Assembly (NCBI GenBank): GCA_027623655.1
Contig: JAQBVG010000010.1
Span: forward strand, 1-41,222
Source of the DNA: Chloroflexota bacterium
GTDB lineage: Bacteria; Chloroflexota; Dehalococcoidia; Lucifugimonadales; Lucifugimonadaceae
DNA length: 41,222 nucleotides
Direction: 5' to 3'
Part shown: piece by piece, positions 34,552-41,222 of the stretch
Layout of the letters: each line of letters opens with the position of its first letter
Position numbering within the stretch: the stretch's first letter is position 1
Translations under genes and position numbers: made by a program
The notes under the pieces: generated by a model
Told to the model about the DNA's origin: nothing
The model's database searches: none
The model's input: only the letters and a program-made list of their open reading frames with translations

Positions 34552-35628
34552 TTAGGCCAGGCTCGCCGCCTTCAGTGCCTTCTCGTTGATGGTCAGTCCG
34601 AGGCCCGGCCTGTCCGGAAGAGTGAATTCGCCGTTCTTGAACTCCCAGGGGTCTTCGAACAGCTCGTCGAGATCGTTCCGTTGCCCCGAGTGCTCATGAG
34701 GTCTGTTGGACAGGGGCAGGGTGGCGCACAGGGCCAGAGATGCCGCGTTTCCGATTGATGGCTGTGTCATGTGGGGCACGACGGACATGTCGTAGGTTTC
34801 CGCGAGCGTGGCAATTCGCTTGCCCTCTGTTAGTCCGCAACATTTGACGACATCTGGCTGCACCAGATCAGGCCTGGCGATGTTGATCAGATCGCGGAAC
34901 TGCCACCGTGTGTATTCGTGCTCACCGGCAGAGACCGGAACATCGAGTGCTTCGGCGACTTCGCGGATGCCTTCGTAGTTCGTTGGCGAGACTGGCTCTT
35001 CAAAGTGATAGATACCCAGCTCTTCGAACTTGCGGCCCTGCCGAATTGCGGTCGAAACCGAGTAGCCGTTGTTGGCGTCGAAGCTGAGGAGCGTCTCTTC
35101 AGGCAGGAATTCACGACAAAGGCGGAACATTTCGAGGTCCTTCGCCGGGTCGACATCCTGGAGGTACTTCCAGTCCATGCGAATCTTGACCGCCCTGTAG
35201 CCCTCTTCGTGGGCCTGCTCGACCTTTGCGAGCATTTCTCGGGGGGTCAGCGTGCTACCTCCACCGATGCTCTTGTACATGGTGAACGTCTTTCTCACGG
35301 CACCGCCGAGAAGCTGGTACAGCGGCATACCGGCGACCTTCGCCCTGATGTCCCAGAGCGCAATATCGACCCCGCTAATACAGCTCGGCTGAGTTCCAGC
35401 GGTGCCGAGTTTGTGGGTGCCGAAGTACATATCGTCCCAGAGTCGCTCTACATCGAGCGGGTCCTTGCCCATGACGAGGGGTTTCAAGGCCTGCTTGACG
35501 AAGTAACACATGATCGGGACGTTCATGGGCGAGCATTCGCCGATGCCCTCAACGCCTTCGTCGGTGAAGACCCTGACGAGCGCGGTGCGTGTTTTGAGCG
35601 GGTATGCCTTTACGTCGGTAATTTTCAT
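34552..35628 (-). CDS. Mandelate racemase/muconate lactonizing family enzyme
   Basis: A 358-residue enolase-superfamily enzyme that abstracts a proton next to a carboxylate, with Mg2+. Metal ligands by motif are D184 (SFDANN), E210 (FEEP) and E236 (SAGEHE). Acid-base candidates are K148/R150 (VKIRM) and H286 (VPHM). The capping domain lies at both ends (residues 1-125 and 330-358). KxR plus His suits a sugar-acid dehydratase or racemase. It is the third gene of a tandem set (gaps of 51 and 52 bases), less like the other two than they are to each other. Substrate cannot be fixed from sequence. Confidence 0.85.
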   Translation of the reverse strand: MKITDVKAYPLKTRTALVRVFTDEGVEGIGECSPMNVPIMCYFVKQALKPLVMGKDPLDVERLWDDMYFGTHKLGTAGTQPSCISGVDIALWDIRAKVAGMPLYQLLGGAVRKTFTMYKSIGGGSTLTPREMLAKVEQAHEEGYRAVKIRMDWKYLQDVDPAKDLEMFRLCREFLPEETLLSFDANNGYSVSTAIRQGRKFEELGIYHFEEPVSPTNYEGIREVAEALDVPVSAGEHEYTRWQFRDLINIARPDLVQPDVVKCCGLTEGKRIATLAETYDMSVVPHMTQPSIGNAASLALCATLPLSNRPHEHSGQRNDLDELFEDPWEFKNGEFTLPDRPGLGLTINEKALKAASLA

Positions 35629-35679
35629 GGTTGGTTATCAGGGCCGGGGTGGGAGAGGCGATGGCTTCAGGTGGATCGG

Positions 35680-36876
35680 TTAGTACTCGATGTATCGCTC
35701 TGATTCGACTTTTGACTCGTCGATGTCGAATCCGAGTCCCGGGTTTTTACTGACGGTCAGTTCACCGTTGGAGAAGTTGGGACCTTCGTTCGCATCGAAG
35801 AAGTAGAGCATCTCGGCGTGTTTGACCAGCATTTCCACGTACGGTGTGTGGATGGGCGACTGGGCTGACGACCAGGCCATGCCGGGAGGTGAAACACCCT
35901 GGTGGCAGATCGTTATGAGGTCGTAAGAGGTGGCCAGGGCGCTGATCTTCAGGACTTCCGACAGCCCACCAGCCCAGTTGAGATCGGGCTGGATGATGTC
36001 GAGGGCCTCTGCGTCCATGAACCTCTTAAAGCCCCAGCGGGTGTATTCGTGTTCGGCGCCCGAGATGGGGATATTAGTCGACTCGCGAATCTTGCGGTAC
36101 GAGTCGATACGGTCGGGCATGGCGACCTCTTCGAGCCAGCGCGGGTGGGTGTCTTCAATGGCGGCAGCGAGCCTGACCACGTAGTTGACGTCCATCGACT
36201 GCCAGCAGTCGAGCATGATGTCATCGTCGTCGCCAAGTGCCTGGCGCAGGGTCTCGGCCAGTTCAACGTTTTTCTTGAAACCGGCGGGGCCGGACATCGG
36301 GCCGTGTCGGAAGAACCATTTTTGCGCTTTGAAGCCACGACCCTGCATTTCGAGTGCACGCTCACGCACCAGTCCCATGTCGAGGACGTTGTGACCCAGC
36401 ATCGAGGCGTAGGCGGGCATGGATTCCCTTGTTGGGCCGCCGATCAACATGTGGACTGGCTGCTTCATCCACTTGCCTTTAAGGTCCCAGAGGGCGTTGT
36501 CGATAAGACTGATTGCCATCATGGGTTCGCCCTGTCGACCGTGAACCGAACGGCGGTGCATGATGTCCCAGAGGAACTCGGTCGCGAGGGGGTCGCGTCC
36601 GATCAGGAAATCCTTCATCTGGGCAACGTGAAAAGCCGTGCCGCCGGGCATGGTTGGGCCAGATATTCCGGTTACGCCTTCATCTGTTTCGATCTGAATG
36701 AAGACCGGGCTCAATCGATAGTGCGTGTCGTCGAGCTGGTTGCCAGCCTGGGGTGGGCCCTGTTCACGAAACTCCCTGTACACGTCGAGGGGCATGGCAA
36801 GCCGTTCCTCCATGAACGGCCCATCGACGTCCATGGTCCCGGTGAGCTGGCGTAGTTTGATGTCGGTGATTTTCAT
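35680..36876 (-). CDS. Enolase-superfamily sugar-acid dehydratase-like enzyme (paralogue 2)
   Basis: A 398-residue protein, starting at the ATG at 36876 (the frame is open beyond it only as a shadow of the neighbour's 3' end). Motifs are D223 (LDCWQSMD), E249 (WLEE), E275 (SGAEHEYTRWG), QPDLNWAGGLSE and H325 in ICHQG. This pattern resembles L-rhamnonate dehydratase (RhmD), where the last motif is VPHG; here it is CHQG, so the neighbourhood of the catalytic His differs. K186 (AQKWFFRHG) is a base candidate. It is a near duplicate of the upstream gene at 36929-38131 and follows it by 52 bases. Confidence 0.85.
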   Translation of the reverse strand: MKITDIKLRQLTGTMDVDGPFMEERLAMPLDVYREFREQGPPQAGNQLDDTHYRLSPVFIQIETDEGVTGISGPTMPGGTAFHVAQMKDFLIGRDPLATEFLWDIMHRRSVHGRQGEPMMAISLIDNALWDLKGKWMKQPVHMLIGGPTRESMPAYASMLGHNVLDMGLVRERALEMQGRGFKAQKWFFRHGPMSGPAGFKKNVELAETLRQALGDDDDIMLDCWQSMDVNYVVRLAAAIEDTHPRWLEEVAMPDRIDSYRKIRESTNIPISGAEHEYTRWGFKRFMDAEALDIIQPDLNWAGGLSEVLKISALATSYDLITICHQGVSPPGMAWSSAQSPIHTPYVEMLVKHAEMLYFFDANEGPNFSNGELTVSKNPGLGFDIDESKVESERYIEY

Positions 36877-36928
36877 AGTGGCGTTTTTCTTATTTGAGGG
36901 CGGGCGGACATGCGTCGCCTGGGGCGGG

Positions 36929-38131
36929 TTACGAGCCGAAGTTTGGTTCTTCTTCTCTTTCGATTTTGTCGGGGTCGAGGTCCATACCCATCCCGACTGT
37001 GTCAGGGATTTTGATCGAGCCATTTTCCGGCTTAACCGGGGTTTTCAGGAAATGCTGGTGAATCGTGTTCCACTTGATCAGGTATTCCTGGTACGGGGTG
37101 TGGATCGGCGACTGACTGACCGAGAAGTGAATACCGGCGTTTGTCGAGTGGCCGTGCGGGATTGTGATGAGGTCGGCGGTCGTAGCGATCGCGGCGATTT
37201 TCAGCACTTCTGAAAGTCCGCCTGCCCAGTAGATGTCGGGCTGGAGGATATCGAGCGCCTCTGCGTCGATGAACTCTTTCATGCCCCACCGGGTGTAGTG
37301 GTGCTCCGCACCGGAAAGTGGAATGTTCGTGGATTCGCGGATCTTGCGGTACGAGTCGATGCGGTCGGGCATTGCGCACTCTTCGAGCCAGCGGGGGTGG
37401 AGGTCCTCGATGGCCTCTGCGAGCTTGATCACGTAGTCGACGTCCATCGACTGCCAGCAGTCGAGCATGATGTCGTCGTCATCGCCCAGGGTGCTGCGCA
37501 GGGTTTCGACAATCTCGACGTTTTTCTTGAAACCCTCGGCCCCGGACATCGGCCCATGACGGAAGAACCATTTCTGTGCGGTGTAGCCGAGTTCCTGGTG
37601 TTGTTTTGCACGTGCCGCCACACGCCCCATGTCGAGCACGTCGTAGCCGAGCATCGATGCGTAGGCAGGCACTTCGGACCGAGTAGGGCCACCGATGATC
37701 GTGTAGACCGGCACGCTGAGATACCGGCCCTTAAGGTCCCAGAGGGCGTTGTCGATCGCACTGATGGCGATCATCGTGTTGCCCTGGCGACCGTGGACCA
37801 TCGCCCGGTGAAGAATGTCCCAGATGAACTCCGTAGCCAGTGGGTCACGGCCGATCAGAAAGTGGGCAAGCTCGTTCTCGATGATGAAGGCGACAGATTT
37901 GTCGATCGGACCACCTATTCCGACCACTCCGTCGTCGGTTTCGATCTGGACGAAATAGGCGTCGTGGGCGAGTGTGTTTGGGGTGGCCTGATCGCTCCAC
38001 TTCACTCTTTTCGAGGAATCTCGAAACTCCGGGTAGACATCGAGTGGCATGGCGAGTCGTTCTTCCCAGAAGGTGCCGTCCGTTTCGATGGTCCCAAAGA
38101 CGTGTCGGAGTCGAACTTTTTCGATCTTCAT
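36929..38131 (-). CDS. Enolase-superfamily dehydratase, L-rhamnonate dehydratase-like (paralogue 1)
   Basis: A 400-residue enzyme. Metal ligands by motif are D224 (LDCWQSMD), E250 (WLEEC) and E276 (SGAEHHYTRWG); catalytic H326 lies in IPHGHS, and K187 in QKWFFRHG. LDCWxSxDVxY, EEC.PP-like MPDRIDSYRK, SGEHH-like SGAEHH and QPDxxWxGGL are the order of motifs seen in RhmD, which dehydrates L-rhamnonate to 2-keto-3-deoxy-L-rhamnonate. Related sugar acids (fuconate, lyxonate) cannot be excluded. First gene of the three-gene set. About 60% identical to paralogue 2 by eye, pointing to tandem duplication. Confidence 0.85.
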   Translation of the reverse strand: MKIEKVRLRHVFGTIETDGTFWEERLAMPLDVYPEFRDSSKRVKWSDQATPNTLAHDAYFVQIETDDGVVGIGGPIDKSVAFIIENELAHFLIGRDPLATEFIWDILHRAMVHGRQGNTMIAISAIDNALWDLKGRYLSVPVYTIIGGPTRSEVPAYASMLGYDVLDMGRVAARAKQHQELGYTAQKWFFRHGPMSGAEGFKKNVEIVETLRSTLGDDDDIMLDCWQSMDVDYVIKLAEAIEDLHPRWLEECAMPDRIDSYRKIRESTNIPLSGAEHHYTRWGMKEFIDAEALDILQPDIYWAGGLSEVLKIAAIATTADLITIPHGHSTNAGIHFSVSQSPIHTPYQEYLIKWNTIHQHFLKTPVKPENGSIKIPDTVGMGMDLDPDKIEREEEPNFGS

Positions 38132-38251
38132 AGCGCAGTAATCTCTCTGGTTTTTCTCGTGCCGTTGCCGTCACCGCCAGTCGGTCACGGCCAATCAACC
38201 GGACGATGTCTCATTTGCTGGGCCCGACTTTACTTCACTTCAGCAGCATTC

Positions 38252-38266
38252 GTACTGAATTTGTAC
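38252..38266. promoter_or_regulatory. Dyad GTAC-N7-GTAC upstream of the enolase-superfamily set
   Basis: Two GTAC blocks (38252-38255 and 38263-38266) frame an A/T-rich core (TGAATTT), in the only A/T-rich part of the 209-base gap before paralogue 1, about 120 bases upstream of its start. The spacing would suit a dimeric repressor. No regulator gene is adjacent, so this is a suggestion only. Confidence 0.25.
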
Positions 38267-38340
38267 AGAAAATATGGAGTTCAGCAACTGCCGTCGAGAC
38301 TTTTGGTCACGGCATCGAGTGAAGTCCGGGTGACTTCCGG

Positions 38341-39192
38341 TCAGTGTTGAGGCGCAGCTACGGGTTCTCGGACGTACGGAATCAGGGTCGGGGCGTCGAA
38401 CTGCTCCTCACCCTTGATCGCTTCGAGCAGCTCAAAAGCTTCTCGTACAACGGCCTCTTCGCCCCAAAGTGAAAGAATCACGGCACCTTCTGACCCGGCC
38501 ACCCCGTCCGACGCGATGTGGGTCGCGGATACACCCGTCAGGATTTCGAGCGCCTGGATTTCGGTGATGACCTGGGCGCTTACGACCGGCATGAGACCTG
38601 CCGCCTGCCCCATTGTGAGGTCCCAGAGGCGGTTTCCGGCCACTCGTGACGCTTCGATCACAGACGGAATGAGTCGTTCGAGGCTGACAGGAGCCACCCA
38701 GTGGGCGCCGCGTGCCGTGATGGTCCCCCAGATTCCTCCGACAGTCCCACCGGCAGCATCGGCGGCCAGGATCCCAATGTTTCCCTCGGGATCGACTGCA
38801 TTGGCGCCCTTGATCGACACATCCCTGGCCCGAAATTGCGCCAGCGCCTCTGGAGCCGGGATTTCCGAAAGTTCGCCGCTCTTGAACACCCATGGCCCGA
38901 GCCGGTCTTCTTCGATAACACTGCCAAGGCGTCCGTTCGTGACTATTCCCGCCGTGCAGTTGCCCTTGTCAGCCGGTTGACCGGTTAGTTCTTCCAGGAT
39001 GTACGCAGGAGTGACTCCCCGTGAGATGACAAACCATCCATCTTTGAGAGCGCGCTTTACTTCCGGGGTCTGCAGAACCGCCCGTGCCAGGAGTCGCTTC
39101 GACTCACGGGGCAACAGCATCACAAGTGCATGGAATCGATCGTCACGCAGATGAGGGGCTGGTTTTTTGAAGCTGGATGTGTCGTAGAACAT
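38341..39192 (-). CDS. Unknown 283-residue protein upstream of the dehydratase genes
   Basis: I do not recognise this family. The sequence looks like a soluble alpha-beta enzyme or sensor. FRARDVSIKGANAVDPEGNIGILAADAAGGTVGGIWGTITARGAHWVAPVSLERLIPSV is a Gly-rich core, and VSAQVITEIQALEILTGVSATHIASDGVAGSEGAVILSLWGEEAVVREAFELLEAIKG near the end looks like a nucleotide- or cofactor-type fold with GVAGSEGA. GCTA-free of membrane helices. It is on the same strand as the three dehydratase-like genes (209 bases away) and GDPD gene (203 bases away). A role in the same catabolic route is possible but unproven. Confidence 0.6.
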   Translation of the reverse strand: MFYDTSSFKKPAPHLRDDRFHALVMLLPRESKRLLARAVLQTPEVKRALKDGWFVISRGVTPAYILEELTGQPADKGNCTAGIVTNGRLGSVIEEDRLGPWVFKSGELSEIPAPEALAQFRARDVSIKGANAVDPEGNIGILAADAAGGTVGGIWGTITARGAHWVAPVSLERLIPSVIEASRVAGNRLWDLTMGQAAGLMPVVSAQVITEIQALEILTGVSATHIASDGVAGSEGAVILSLWGEEAVVREAFELLEAIKGEEQFDAPTLIPYVREPVAAPQH

Positions 39193-39395
39193 TCTTTATT
39201 CACTCCGCTCAGTGTTCGGCGTTGGCCGGCCGGATGGTGATGGCCGGGCCAGGCAGGCTCGAAACTACGGGTAGGTGTTTCGAATTCGAAACGAATCTCG
39301 AAGAAACGTAGCGGTTTTAAGGCGCGCTACTGCCGAAACGGTGTGGATGTTGCGTGAGGATTTGCCGGATCGTTGGACCAGTCCGGCTAAAGCAA

Positions 39396-40199
39396 CTAGA
39401 GGGCTGCGATTATTTCGCGCGCTCTGGCCGGCCAGTCGACCGTCGTTCCGACCGCGCCCGACTCGTAGGCACGTTTCAGTGCGCCTTTCGAGTTCGCAAT
39501 GCCCCATGTCCGGACGACCAGCCCTGCCGAGTTGGCATCGGTTATCTGCTTTTTCGTGACCCTGCCAGCATTCGGGTAGATGCCCGACAGCCCGAGATCA
39601 AGCGCATGTTTCAGTGAGGACTTGTCGATTTTCTGGAGCAGCCAGCCATGTGCAATGTTGGGCATTACTGCGATCGACCGCGCGAGTTGTTCGAGGTGAA
39701 ACGACGAGATAGTTAGTCCGGGTGCAACGCTGTCGCCGGTATGCTGGTCGAGCCACCCCCACTGATCCAGCGACTTCATTGCGGTCTCAGCAAGCGCGGG
39801 TTGTGTCGATTTTAGTTCCAGGTGCACATGGGCTTTCCCGGCGTAGCGTTCCAGGAACTCGTCGAGGGTTGGCACGAACGCCTCTGGATAGGCAAGCGGC
39901 CCGTGAATTCCCGCACCGTCTTCGGGACCGTCGAACCACAGTCCGGCGTTCAGCGATTTAATCTTCGCGATGGTTGTTTCAGCGACCGCGCCGGAGGCGT
40001 CGGTGGTGCGGTCGAGGGTCTCATCGTGGATGAGTACGGCCCGACCGTCGCCGGTCAGTTGAACGTCGGTCTCAAAGTTGTCGAATCCGAGCGATAGCGC
40101 CAGGTCGAAGGCTTCGAACGTGTTCTCGGGTGCGTCGTAAGATGCACCACGGTGAGCAATCAGCGTGAATCGGTCATTTTTGTGTTCGAAATTTTTCAA
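39396..40199 (-). CDS. Glycerophosphodiester phosphodiesterase
   Basis: A 267-residue GDPD of the UgpQ type, hydrolysing glycerophosphodiesters to glycerol-3-phosphate and an alcohol. Catalytic and metal residues are all present: H16-R17 (AHRGAS), E25 (PENT), E43 and D45 (FETDVQ), H58 (IHDETLDRTT). HLELKS and the end motif VRTWGIANS are also typical. No signal peptide, so it is cytoplasmic. It is divergent from the CoA-transferase gene. Confidence 0.93.
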   Translation of the reverse strand: MKNFEHKNDRFTLIAHRGASYDAPENTFEAFDLALSLGFDNFETDVQLTGDGRAVLIHDETLDRTTDASGAVAETTIAKIKSLNAGLWFDGPEDGAGIHGPLAYPEAFVPTLDEFLERYAGKAHVHLELKSTQPALAETAMKSLDQWGWLDQHTGDSVAPGLTISSFHLEQLARSIAVMPNIAHGWLLQKIDKSSLKHALDLGLSGIYPNAGRVTKKQITDANSAGLVVRTWGIANSKGALKRAYESGAVGTTVDWPARAREIIAAL

Positions 40200-40308
40200 T
40201 GAGCTCGGCTACTTTTAGAATCGCACCGTGATCGGTCTTCGGGGTTGTCAGGGCGTGAACTTTTTGAAGTGTATGTGACGCGAACCGGAATGGCCGTACA
40301 ATCTCGAC

Positions 40309-41040
40309 GTGCCAAAAAACAAGATTTCAAGCTCGTTTGCGGAGGCAGTGGCCGACATTCCCGCCGGTGCTTCGGTGATGATCGGCGGGTTCGGCGGCGC
40401 CGGTGGCCAGCCGACGCGGCTAATGCTGGCCTTGCGGGACCTGGGTGTGGGCGACCTCACGATCATCGGCAATGTTGCCGGAATTTCGAAAACTACAGGC
40501 TATGGCTGGCCCGACAATCTTGATCCGATCGACCAGGGCATGTTTTTCGAAAGTGGTCAGGCGACAAAGATAACGTGTTCGTTCCCGGTGCCCGGCACGA
40601 CCAATCCACTGAGCGAGATCGAGAAGGCATTTCGCGAGGGACGCGCAGTAGTCGATATCGTGCCGCAGGGCACGTTGATCGAAAGAATTCGCGCTGCGGG
40701 CGCCGGTATTCCAGCGTTTTACACTCCGACAGGGGTCGGTACTCCCGCGGCTGAAGGACGTGAGCACCGTGTATTCAATGGCCGGACCTATTTACTCGAA
40801 CACGCACTGCATGCCGACTACGCTTTGATCCGCGCACAAAAGGCCGACACGAGAGGAAACCTGCAGTATGTCGGCACTTCTCGAGCATTTAATCCCGCCA
40901 TGGCCACTGCAGCCAGGATCACGATCGCCGAGGTTGACGAGATCGTGGAGCCGGGCGGGATCGATCCCGAGCGGGTGGGAACTTTGAGCACGTACGTCGA
41001 TCGGATCGTGCAGCGGGAACCCGGAGATCCGCTTCCCTGA
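40309..41040 (+). CDS. 3-oxoacid CoA-transferase family, A subunit
   Basis: A 243-residue family I CoA-transferase A subunit. Features are IPAGASVMIGGFGGAGGQPTRLMLAL (the usual GGFG...G-P start), LTIIGNVAG, PQGTLIERIRAAGAGIPAFYTPTGVGT, and ADYALIRAQKADTRGNLQYVGTSRAFNPAMATAA, ending IVEPGGIDPERVGTLSTYVDRIV. GTG start at 40309 without a clear ribosome site. These enzymes are A2B2 or AB, and the B subunit, which carries the catalytic Glu, normally follows at once. Here 174 bases without a gene follow, and then a new start at 41215 that may or may not be B. Confidence 0.88.
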   Translation: MPKNKISSSFAEAVADIPAGASVMIGGFGGAGGQPTRLMLALRDLGVGDLTIIGNVAGISKTTGYGWPDNLDPIDQGMFFESGQATKITCSFPVPGTTNPLSEIEKAFREGRAVVDIVPQGTLIERIRAAGAGIPAFYTPTGVGTPAAEGREHRVFNGRTYLLEHALHADYALIRAQKADTRGNLQYVGTSRAFNPAMATAARITIAEVDEIVEPGGIDPERVGTLSTYVDRIVQREPGDPLP

Positions 41041-41214
41041 TGTCCGATTGGGTGCCATTGGCTCTTTAATTCCAGAAATTGATGACATTCGACAAGATAC
41101 TGATGAGGTGCTCGAAGAGGTTGAGTAAGTAACTATCTCAAAAACCCGTAGTTAAACCTCTTGGCCTGTTGTGCCGGGGTATTTGAGCCTGACTTCCAGT
41201 AAAGGAGGTCACAC
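41041..41214. other. Gap after the CoA-transferase A gene
   Basis: A short frame (about 41055-41132, reading IGSLIPEIDDIRQDTDEVLEEVE) looks coding-like but has no start. Otherwise A/T-richer than the flanks. It may be a promoter region for the gene at the right edge. Confidence 0.35.
41201..41209 (+). promoter_or_regulatory. Near-perfect ribosome binding site
   Basis: AAAGGAGGT lies five bases before the ATG at 41215, the most complete Shine-Dalgarno sequence in the window. Confidence 0.85.
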
Positions 41215-41222
41215 ATGGACAA
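41215..41222 (+). CDS. Start of a gene running off the right edge
   Basis: ATG GAC AA is preceded by the strong ribosome site at 41201-41209. Only two full codons are visible, so no product can be named. By position it could be a CoA-transferase B subunit. Confidence 0.6.

Noticed and set aside
35902-36855. Plus-strand 317-codon frame opposite dehydratase paralogue 2
   Set aside because: It is the antisense of a clear enolase-superfamily gene. A similar long frame lies opposite paralogue 1 (37298-38350), which follows from shared codon bias, not from a second gene.

Overview
The window (about 55% G+C by eye) reads as a stretch of a bacterial chromosome, most likely from a marine Chloroflexota lineage of the SAR202/Dehalococcoidia type. 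That guess rests on three tandem mandelate-racemase/muconate-lactonizing (enolase superfamily) paralogues, several VOC and amidohydrolase genes of soil/marine scavenger type, DUF5666 and DUF5671 proteins, and a DnaX without zinc cysteines. No rRNA, CRISPR array, transposase or phage module is visible, so the taxonomic call is an inference. Layout from left to right. 1-911 has no well-supported gene but holds two broken tRNA halves in opposite orientation and a strong hairpin. 912-5923 (minus strand) carries a VOC protein, a COG3618-type sugar-lactonase-like amidohydrolase, a short-chain-dehydrogenase remnant, a CPPED1-like phosphoesterase and two LppX/LolA-like lipoproteins, the second frameshifted exactly at its lipobox. 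6146-8541 holds a GNAT acetyltransferase with an in-frame stop, a RibD/DHFR-like reductase and a frameshifted MFS transporter. 8704-11484 is a complete ABC-2 exporter operon (ATPase plus two permeases). 11749-12565 is a divergent pair of L-rhamnose-mutarotase-family genes. 12693-17418 is a plus-strand run of VOC, VanZ-like (frameshifted), a small unknown, ybeY, dnaX, ybaB and recR, the housekeeping core. 17646-19103 is a TrkH-type K+ channel flanked by two copies of a 72-bp repeat. 19752-25229 carries a two-repeat lipoprotein, recO and uvrA. 25464-28524 has an 80-residue orphan protein with the best terminator of the window, then a two-gene operon: a membrane-anchored pseudo-receiver with an external Ig-like domain, and a secreted protein of repeated DUF5666-like modules. 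28585-33725 holds a small lipoprotein, an MFS transporter, a hotdog thioesterase, a six-unit DUF5671-like membrane protein and its overlapping NTF2-like partner. 34005-41040 holds a frameshifted rpiB, three enolase-superfamily dehydratase/racemase genes in tandem, an unknown 283-residue protein, a glycerophosphodiester phosphodiesterase and a lone CoA-transferase A subunit. A new gene starts at the right edge. Two themes run through the window. First, mutarotases, a COG3618 lactonase-like enzyme, L-rhamnonate-dehydratase-like enzymes and RpiB together look like parts of a non-phosphorylating deoxysugar (L-rhamnose/L-fucose) catabolic route scattered over about 40 kb. Second, five genes are broken by single-base events (near 5860, 6218, 8396, 13209-13215 and 34206-34210) while the replication and repair genes between them are intact. 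This is either recent decay of accessory genes or assembly error, and it needs resolving before any of these genes is used.
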